From Promethearchaeota archaeon (GTDB taxonomy: Archaea > Asgardarchaeota > Lokiarchaeia > Sigynarchaeales > MK-D1), in contig JAEOUK010000370.1 in the NCBI GenBank assembly GCA_016839385.1, positions 1 through 6,822 on the forward strand: a stretch of 6,822 nucleotides of DNA, in the 5' to 3' direction. Shown here in pieces: positions 1-5,141 of the stretch. The notes under the pieces are model-generated. The model searched no databases. It was not told the origin of the DNA and worked only from the letters and a program-made list of their open reading frames with translations. Numbering within the stretch: position 1 is the stretch's first letter; each line of letters begins with the position of its first letter. Made by a program: the position numbers and the translations under genes.

Positions 1-1706
1 ATTACCTCTCTTGTTAAGGTTTTTGGAACTTCAAAAATATCTACTTTGGCTTCTAATCTGGTTTTTTCATCAGGATCAATCGTATCCTGGATTAAATCTT
101 TCATGTGAGCTAACCAATTTTCTGTATGGCGAAGTCTTTTTCGAAGGTATGATTTAGATATCAAGCTTGAGATTTGCTTTTGTTCTTGAGTCTGTTGAGA
201 TTTTTTGAGAATTTCGTCAAAAGAAATAAACTTGCGTAGTTGAACCATGTTTACTAAAAATTTATGGGGTATTTGAGGCGGACATTTTTTTCTAATTCGT
301 TTTGCACGGATTAGGGGGTATAGAAAATCAATTTCTTTGATCTGTTTCTCATATTCAGCTTGTTCTGTTTTAGAATATGTTTCTAATTGCTCTTCTAAAC
401 GAACAGGAAATTGGCTTTCTACTAGATCTTTTATCATATCTAACTTATTTTTTGCTAATTGTTTTCGTGTTTCAACATTTTTTTCGTTTCGAATTTGAAT
501 GCTGATTTTCTGAGAAGCTTCTTTTTCAAGTTCCTTGGTTAGTTCCTTTTTTACTCTAAGGGAGTAATCCTCTAATTTTTTATTTAAATCAAAAGGTTCT
601 TCTAACCGGTAATAAATTCGTTCGATACGCTCATATTCATCATATAACAGAGATAATTCCTCAATTCTGAACGAAATGTGTCGGGATGGGTTTGTAGTTA
701 ACACAATCATTCGCAATAATTCTGGTTCTGCCATGGAGAGATAGGTTTTAGGCATAAAAACCACACCTTTACTAGTTCCCATATCGCTATCTCCTAATCG
801 CATCCATTCAAAACCTAATCCTACTGGGCCTTCATAGTTATAAATATTTGTACATAAATCGACCGCAACATCCCATGATCCTGTAATTTTTGTGAAATGG
901 TCTTTCCCTGATCCCTCATATACATTTTTAGGTTCCATAGACCATTTAGCAGGCCAGTCAAGCCTCCACCCGATTTTCACTAGACCACTAGATAATTGGA
1001 CATCACCAGTATACTCACAAGCTGGACAAACATAAGTAACTGAATCATTTTGGTGATTGAAAGTAAGAACTCGATTTGGAATGATTTCTCCTTCCTTATT
1101 TTTGATTTGAGTACGTCCACAATTTTCACACACTACCATAGCAGGCATCCAATCCTTGTAGTACGCATATTTTTCCTCCCTTTCTTTATCCGACATTGCA
1201 TGTGTCAAGTGAGTTAACAAAATATCTTTAGCAATATCTGCTTTTTCTAATCCAATACGGAGCTTTTCCTGCATTTCAGACTGTTGATATAATGCATGTG
1301 TCCAAATCAATTGGATATTTATTCCAAAATCGGGAAACGTGTTTGCTAATTCTTTACCGAAATATTCAGCATAGGAATTCGCTTCTATATCATCAAAAGG
1401 AGATGGAATTAATGCAAAAGGTTTACCTAGATATTTTTTTGCATATTGTTTTGGTATATAAGGTGGAAATCGTTTTGCAGCATCATAACTGTCAAAAAAA
1501 ATTCGAAATACGACATTTTTTCTTTTTTTGATCAGTATTCTACTGATTGCGTCCCCAATAATTACTTCTCTCATAAATCCCAAGTGTACATGACCTGAAG
1601 GAGTTTTACCCGCTGAGATCACGATAGGACTTTGCTTCCGATTAATGATTTCATCCACTATTGGTTCTAACCAGTGAATTGCGTATTCCTCACTCATAGC
1701 AATCAT
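1..1706 (-). CDS. lysS: Class I lysyl-tRNA synthetase (C-terminus cut by the window edge)
   Basis: Charges tRNA-Lys with lysine in the cytoplasm using ATP; this is the archaeal class I form (also called LysK), unrelated to the bacterial class II enzyme. At least 568 residues are encoded and no stop is reached. Reading from the start: an HW pair at residues 11-12 as in family members; the HIGH-type site in SGHVHLG (37-43); a zinc-ribbon-like pair CENC (193-196) and CPAC (227-230); the conserved LDWPAKWS and GSGKDHF stretches; and a KMSKS-like DMGTSKG (308-314). After RIYY (363-366) comes a Lys/Glu-rich helical stretch before HKFLVNMVQL (481-490), longer than the roughly 37 residues I recall in Pyrococcus LysRS. 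Two in-frame ATGs are possible, 1706 and 1697; I chose 1706 because an A/T box lies about 26 bp upstream and no Shine-Dalgarno is seen, which suits a leaderless transcript. It is transcribed away from ABCE1. The identification is firm; exact start and total length are not. Confidence 0.95.
   Translation of the reverse strand, partial: MIAMSEEYAIHWLEPIVDEIINRKQSPIVISAGKTPSGHVHLGFMREVIIGDAISRILIKKRKNVVFRIFFDSYDAAKRFPPYIPKQYAKKYLGKPFALIPSPFDDIEANSYAEYFGKELANTFPDFGINIQLIWTHALYQQSEMQEKLRIGLEKADIAKDILLTHLTHAMSDKEREEKYAYYKDWMPAMVVCENCGRTQIKNKEGEIIPNRVLTFNHQNDSVTYVCPACEYTGDVQLSSGLVKIGWRLDWPAKWSMEPKNVYEGSGKDHFTKITGSWDVAVDLCTNIYNYEGPVGLGFEWMRLGDSDMGTSKGVVFMPKTYLSMAEPELLRMIVLTTNPSRHISFRIEELSLLYDEYERIERIYYRLEEPFDLNKKLEDYSLRVKKELTKELEKEASQKISIQIRNEKNVETRKQLAKNKLDMIKDLVESQFPVRLEEQLETYSKTEQAEYEKQIKEIDFLYPLIRAKRIRKKCPPQIPHKFLVNMVQLRKFISFDEILKKSQQTQEQKQISSLISKSYLRKRLRHTENWLAHMKDLIQDTIDPDEKTRLEAKVDIFEVPKTLTREV
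267..608 (-). other. Expanded helical region inside LysRS
   Basis: This stretch encodes LysRS residues 367-480, between the end of the catalytic core and the start of the helical C-terminal domain. It is dominated by Lys, Glu, Gln and Leu with few Pro or Gly until an RAKRIRKKCPP segment near its end, so it probably forms long helices. Compared from memory with the Pyrococcus enzyme, about 75 residues are extra. No motif identifies a function; it may be a lineage-specific tRNA-binding or packing element. Confidence 0.6.
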
Positions 1707-1770
1707 ATTCAAAAATGTCCAATAAGAGAAAAATTTTTACTATTTCCTCGTTTAACACACATGAAGATCA
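1707..1770. promoter_or_regulatory. Divergent promoter region between lysS and ABCE1
   Basis: These 64 bp separate two outward-facing starts and must hold both promoters. The centre is the symmetrical A/T block AAAAATTTTT at 1729-1738. Its midpoint lies about 27 bp from the lysS ATG at 1706 and about 27 bp from position 1761, which fits the usual archaeal TATA-to-start distance of about 25-27 bp in both directions. On the minus strand a purine-rich GAGGAAATAG just upstream could act as a BRE. No convincing Shine-Dalgarno is seen for either gene, so leaderless or short-leader transcripts are inferred. The box assignment is a reading by eye. Confidence 0.4.
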
Positions 1771-3591
1771 TTGAGAATTGCTGTACTAAACCGAGATATC
1801 TGTAAGCCTGATAAATGTGCGACATCTCCTGCTAAACCATGTATTAAACATTGTCCCGTCTGCAGAACTGGAGTGGAAGTAATAACATTAGAAGATGATG
1901 GATTTCCGTACCTTCATGAAAGTCTTTGCACTGGTTGCGGAATGTGTGTAAAGAAATGTCCTTTTCATTGTTACACTATTGTAAATGTTCCTGATCAATT
2001 GAAGAAAGATCGAACTCATCGTTATGCTCCTGATGGGTTCAGTTTATTTCGAATGTTATATCCAAAGAATGGAAAAGTCTTAGGAGTAATAGGTCAAAAT
2101 GGTATTGGAAAATCCACTGCACTTAAAATACTAGCTGGAGAAATAAAAATGAATCTTGGAAAGTTCGAGGAAATGGGTGATGAATTACCGACTTGGGATG
2201 AAATAATTACATATTTTCGAGGTTCAGAATTACAGGCTTTCTTGGAGAATATGCAAGGGCAAAAACAAAAAGTAGTATACAAACCACAGAATATCACGGA
2301 AATCCCAAAAAAGGTTTCTGGAACGGTTGGGGAGATTTTACAAAGAATTGATGAACGAGATGCATATAATTGGGTAATCCCCTCATTATCTCTAGAAAAA
2401 GTAGAAGATCTTGAGGTTTCTGTCCTAAGTGGCGGGGAACTTCAACGTTTTGCAATTGCTGCAGCGATTTTACGTGAAGGGTTTTGTTATTTGTTTGACG
2501 AACCTACTAGTTATCTGGATGTTAAAGAACGTTTGAAAATGGCAGAAGCAATTCGCGCACTATCCCAACAAAGTAAAACGATAGTTGTCGTTGAACATGA
2601 TATGGCGATTTTGGACTATCTCAGTGATTATGTATCCTTGCTCTATGGTGTTCCTGGTGCATATGGTATTATTTCTCACCCTCATGGAGTACGAGTAGGT
2701 ATAAATACATATCTTAGTGGATATATTAGGGATGAAAATATGCGATTTAGACCACAAGCAATTGAATTTCATACCCGACCACCTCAAGACTCAGTATTTA
2801 CTTCAGGAAACGTATTATTTGAATATCCTGACATGGTGAAAACACTAGGTGATTTCAAACTCACTGTCTATGGCGGTGAAATACACTCTGGTGAAGTAAT
2901 TGGAATTTTAGGACCAAATGGAATCGGGAAAACCACCTTTATTAATCTTATCGCAAATGAGATAAAACCAGATCATGGAAAAGTCGATATTAAAGAACTA
3001 AAAGTAGCGATAAAACCTCAATATTTTCTCGGTGAAGAAGGAATTATTGTTGATGATATCCTTCGAAAAATAAAAAGCAGCGGAGATTTTGCAGCAACCT
3101 ATAAACGACGAATTCTAGATAATTTTGAATTAAATCGTCTTGCAGATCAACCATTAAATGAATTAAGTGGAGGAGAACTTCAACGTGTAAAAATTGCCGA
3201 CTGTTTGACTACTCCTGCAGACATTTATCTTCTTGATGAACCTAGTGCATTTCTAGATGTCGAGATGCGTCTTCGTAGTTCTCTAGTAATCCGCCGTTCC
3301 ATTGAGGAAATAAAGAAATGCGCATTTGTTGTAGAGCATGATATAATTTCTCAAGATTTCATTTCAGATTCATTACTGGTATTTGAAGGAATACCTGGAA
3401 TGGAAGGATTGACAACCCCACCTCAAGATTTACGATCTGGAATGAATCAGTTCCTAAGCAACATGGATATAACTTTCCGAAGGGATCCTACAACAGGAAG
3501 ACCAAGAGTTAATAAAAAAGGCTCAAAATTGGACAGTTATCAAAAATCTATAAATGAATATTATTATGTGCCCAAGAAAGGAGAGGAGTAA
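1771..3591 (+). CDS. abce1: Ribosome recycling factor ABCE1 (RLI), twin-ATPase Fe-S protein
   Basis: Splits post-termination ribosomes into subunits in the cytoplasm, driven by ATP, and is essential in archaea and eukaryotes. The 606 residues show the whole family plan. An N-terminal ferredoxin-like domain has cluster cysteines C11, C16, C24, C28 and C53, C56, C59, C63. NBD1 has Walker A GQNGIGKST (108-116), signature LSGGELQR (219-226), catalytic Glu in DEPTS (E244) and H-loop His276. The hinge reads GINTYLSGYIRDENMRFRP. NBD2 has Walker A GPNGIGKTT (381-389), signature LSGGELQR (465-472), E490 and His523. The C-terminal hinge FRRDPTTGRPR is present. TTG at 1771 is chosen because it yields the family N-terminus MRIAVLNRD and an in-frame stop lies at 1762-1764. 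All catalytic residues are intact, so both ATP sites should work. Oddities are the lengthened C16-C24 loop, extra cysteines C31 and C67, and an overlapping out-of-frame ATG ORF. It is followed after 58 bp by coaBC in the same direction. Confidence 0.99.
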   Translation: MRIAVLNRDICKPDKCATSPAKPCIKHCPVCRTGVEVITLEDDGFPYLHESLCTGCGMCVKKCPFHCYTIVNVPDQLKKDRTHRYAPDGFSLFRMLYPKNGKVLGVIGQNGIGKSTALKILAGEIKMNLGKFEEMGDELPTWDEIITYFRGSELQAFLENMQGQKQKVVYKPQNITEIPKKVSGTVGEILQRIDERDAYNWVIPSLSLEKVEDLEVSVLSGGELQRFAIAAAILREGFCYLFDEPTSYLDVKERLKMAEAIRALSQQSKTIVVVEHDMAILDYLSDYVSLLYGVPGAYGIISHPHGVRVGINTYLSGYIRDENMRFRPQAIEFHTRPPQDSVFTSGNVLFEYPDMVKTLGDFKLTVYGGEIHSGEVIGILGPNGIGKTTFINLIANEIKPDHGKVDIKELKVAIKPQYFLGEEGIIVDDILRKIKSSGDFAATYKRRILDNFELNRLADQPLNELSGGELQRVKIADCLTTPADIYLLDEPSAFLDVEMRLRSSLVIRRSIEEIKKCAFVVEHDIISQDFISDSLLVFEGIPGMEGLTTPPQDLRSGMNQFLSNMDITFRRDPTTGRPRVNKKGSKLDSYQKSINEYYYVPKKGEE

Positions 3592-3600
3592 ATCCTCCCC
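3580..3600 (+). repeat. Hairpin spanning the ABCE1 stop codon
   Basis: GGAGAGGA (3580-3587) and TCCTCCCC (3593-3600) pair over 8 positions with one A-C mismatch around a 5-nt loop, GTAAA, which contains the TAA stop of ABCE1. It is the most GC-rich stem in any intergenic part of the window. No T-run follows, so it is not a classical intrinsic terminator. It could protect a 3' end or affect the ABCE1-coaBC junction. The purine arm also resembles a Shine-Dalgarno, but no gene starts at a suitable distance. Confidence 0.5.
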
Positions 3601-3649
3601 TTACATGCTAAAAACTTAAGTTCATTCACTCTATGATTAAAGTGAGATA

Positions 3650-4909
3650 ATGCAACCCGATCACCCCTCGAAAGATATAATTGGATCTGATTCTAAAGAG
3701 CTACAAGGAAAAACTATCTGTTTATGTCTTACGGGTAGTGTGGCTGTATCAAATGCACCGGTTTTATCTCGCCAGTTAATGAGATTAGGTGCTGAAGTTT
3801 ATTGCGTGATGAGTAAAGCTGCATCGGAGTTGATTCACCCAAATTTATTGCAGTGGGCTACTGGTAATGAAGTGGTCACCGAATTAACGGGAAATATTGA
3901 GCATATAGTACTGGCAGGAGAACGACCCGGTAAATTCGGAAAAGCTGACCTTATCCTAGTATCTCCAGCAACAGCAAACACTATATCAAAAATCGCTTGT
4001 GGAATTGACGACACTCCTGTAACTACTGTGGTTACAACTGCATTTGGTAGTAAAACACCCATAATCATTGTCCCCGCTATGCATGAAAGCATGTATAGTC
4101 ATCCAATAGTACAGAGGAATATTGAGAAGCTACAAAATTTCGGAGTTGAAATTATTTTACCCCGAATAGAAGAGAATAAAGCCAAAATAGCAGATATAGA
4201 AGATATTATAAAAATAGTAATTCAAAAGTTATCCAAACCACAAGATCTTGCTGGATTTTCATTTCTTATTACTGCGGGACCTTCTCGAGAGTACTTAGAT
4301 CCCGTCAGATTTCTCTCAAATCCTTCGACTGGTCGTATGGGAATAGCTCTTACTCAAGAGATATTAAAAAGAGGGGGAAAAGTTACACTAATTTTAGGTA
4401 ATACAACAGTTTCTCCTCCAGAGGAAGTGAATCTTATCAAAGTGGAAACATCTGACGATTATTTAAAAGCAGTAACAACAGAACTTAAAAAGAAGAAGTA
4501 TCAGGTTTTTGTGTCTACTGCCGCAATTTCCGATTTTCGACCAGATAAAAAAATAGTTGATAAAATTAAATCCGAAAACGGTCCGATTTCAGTTAAATTA
4601 ATACCAACACCGAAAATAATAAAAATTGCACGAGAGTTAGATGCAGAACTCATTATAGTAGCGTTTAAAGCAGAATCTAATATATCAAAAGAACAATTAA
4701 TCGAACGTGCCTATTCTCGATTATTGGAATCGAATGTTGATTTGATTGTAGCAAATGATGTGGGGAAAGACAATCGTGGTTTTGAGACTCAGACTAACGA
4801 GCTATATATAATAAACAAGAAGAAAAAAATCATCCATGTCCCATTATCGACCAAAAATCAATGTAGTCTAGAAATTATTAACCAAATAAAGAAACTGATG
4901 AAAATTTAA
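3650..4909 (+). CDS. coaBC: Bifunctional phosphopantothenoylcysteine decarboxylase / phosphopantothenate-cysteine ligase
   Basis: Catalyses two consecutive steps of coenzyme A synthesis: the C-terminal CoaB domain joins 4'-phosphopantothenate to cysteine using a nucleotide (CTP in most studied CoaBC enzymes), and the N-terminal FMN-dependent CoaC domain decarboxylates the product to 4'-phosphopantetheine. At 419 residues it is normal for a fused protein. CoaC part (about 20-195): flavin-binding TGSVAV (28-33), catalytic His85 in EHIVLAG, SPATANTISKIACG, and PAMHESMY (142-149), the archaeal form of the PAMN motif. The archaeal KAKIADIED stretch stands where bacterial enzymes have the flap cysteine. 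CoaB part (about 203-419): TAGPSREYLDPVRF (208-221), SNPSTGRMG, TAAISDFRP (290-298), Lys305 of the KIK motif, and ANDV (368-371). The start is supported by the archaeal HPSK opening (residues 5-8) and a weak AGTGAG ribosome site 4 nt upstream. Co-transcription with ABCE1 is possible, but a separate promoter in the 58-bp gap cannot be excluded. Confidence 0.98.
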   Translation: MQPDHPSKDIIGSDSKELQGKTICLCLTGSVAVSNAPVLSRQLMRLGAEVYCVMSKAASELIHPNLLQWATGNEVVTELTGNIEHIVLAGERPGKFGKADLILVSPATANTISKIACGIDDTPVTTVVTTAFGSKTPIIIVPAMHESMYSHPIVQRNIEKLQNFGVEIILPRIEENKAKIADIEDIIKIVIQKLSKPQDLAGFSFLITAGPSREYLDPVRFLSNPSTGRMGIALTQEILKRGGKVTLILGNTTVSPPEEVNLIKVETSDDYLKAVTTELKKKKYQVFVSTAAISDFRPDKKIVDKIKSENGPISVKLIPTPKIIKIARELDAELIIVAFKAESNISKEQLIERAYSRLLESNVDLIVANDVGKDNRGFETQTNELYIINKKKKIIHVPLSTKNQCSLEIINQIKKLMKI

Positions 4910-4933
4910 CAGTCAAAATAAAATCAACTTAAA

Positions 4934-4970
4934 TATTTTCTAATATAGAACAATTCTCAAAGCCTTTTCT
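4934..4970 (+). terminator. Possible pyrimidine-rich termination region after coaBC
   Basis: Archaeal RNA polymerase often stops at short T-rich tracts. Downstream of the coaBC stop the plus strand has TATTTTCT (4934-4941) and CCTTTTCT (4963-4970), with a 5-bp inverted repeat TTCTA/TAGAA (4938-4942 and 4946-4950) between them. The runs are short and the surrounding DNA is AT-rich, so this is only a candidate. Confidence 0.2.
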
Positions 4971-4997
4971 AACATATTTATGAAAGTGTGGTCTCCT

Positions 4998-5017
4998 AAT
5001 ATTTATAAAGAAATATT
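4998..5017. repeat. AT-rich inverted repeat containing a TATA-like core
   Basis: AATATTT (4998-5004) and AAATATT (5011-5017) are perfect inverted arms around a 6-nt loop. Inside is TTTATAAA (5002-5009), a good match to an archaeal TATA box, which would place a start site near 5031 and give the downstream topoisomerase gene a leader of about 110 nt. The stem is entirely A/T and may be chance in such DNA. Confidence 0.3.
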
Positions 5018-5027
5018 GATAGTAGGT

Positions 5028-5063
5028 TTAATTGAATCGAAAGAGATTAACCATTCAAATTAA
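5028..5063. repeat. Inverted repeat, 10-bp stem with a one-base bulge
   Basis: TTAATTGAAT (5028-5037) pairs with ATTCAAATTAA (5053-5063) over ten base pairs with one bulged A, around a 15-nt loop. It lies in the middle of the gap between coaBC and top6B. Only one of the ten pairs is G-C, so stability as RNA is modest; it could instead be an operator-like site. Confidence 0.3.
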
Positions 5064-5075
5064 TCATTAATTCTA

Positions 5076-5097
5076 AAGGAGTTTTGGAGAGCTCCTT
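5076..5097. repeat. Short inverted repeat upstream of the top6B promoter
   Basis: AAGGAG (5076-5081) and CTCCTT (5092-5097) are perfect inverted arms around a 10-nt loop. The loop has a second GGAG (5086-5089) that could pair with the same right arm, so two alternative pairings exist. It ends just before the TTATAAAAA box at 5099, a position where a repressor or activator site could sit. No known motif is recognised. Confidence 0.3.
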
Positions 5098-5098
5098 G

Positions 5099-5120
5099 TT
5101 ATAAAAAAAAAATTTTAAAG
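5099..5120 (+). promoter_or_regulatory. Candidate TATA boxes for top6B
   Basis: Two TATA-like boxes stand before the ATG at 5142: TTATAAAAA (5099-5107) and TTTTAAAG (5113-5120). The second is centred about 25 bp before the ATG and would give a leaderless transcript; the first would give a leader of about 12-16 nt. There is no Shine-Dalgarno at normal distance from the ATG, which favours leaderless or near-leaderless expression. Boxes were assigned by eye in very A-rich DNA. Confidence 0.35.
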
Positions 5121-5141
5121 TGAAAATCTGGCGCTACTATA

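Noticed and set aside
1292..1531. Plus-strand ORF of 79 codons
   Set aside because: It lies antisense within the LysRS catalytic domain, which is clearly coding on the minus strand.
3633..3650. Five-codon ORF (MIKVR) whose TAA overlaps the coaBC ATG, suggesting translational coupling
   Set aside because: It is too short to judge and has no ribosome site; such a TAATG overlap is easily found by chance in AT-rich DNA.
4073..4210. Missing flap cysteine and PAMN-to-PAMH change in the CoaC domain as signs of lost activity
   Set aside because: Archaeal CoaBC proteins such as that of Methanocaldococcus normally have PAMH and a KAK(I/V)A stretch without the bacterial cysteine, so this is the archaeal norm as I recall it.
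4980..5063. 27-codon ORF starting ATG at 4980 between coaBC and top6B
   Set aside because: No Shine-Dalgarno or well-placed TATA box, no recognisable protein features, and it runs through two inverted repeats.
3592..5141. tRNA or C/D-box guide RNA in the gaps around coaBC
   Set aside because: No cloverleaf or TTCGA arm is seen and no RUGAUGA box paired with CUGA occurs in the gaps.
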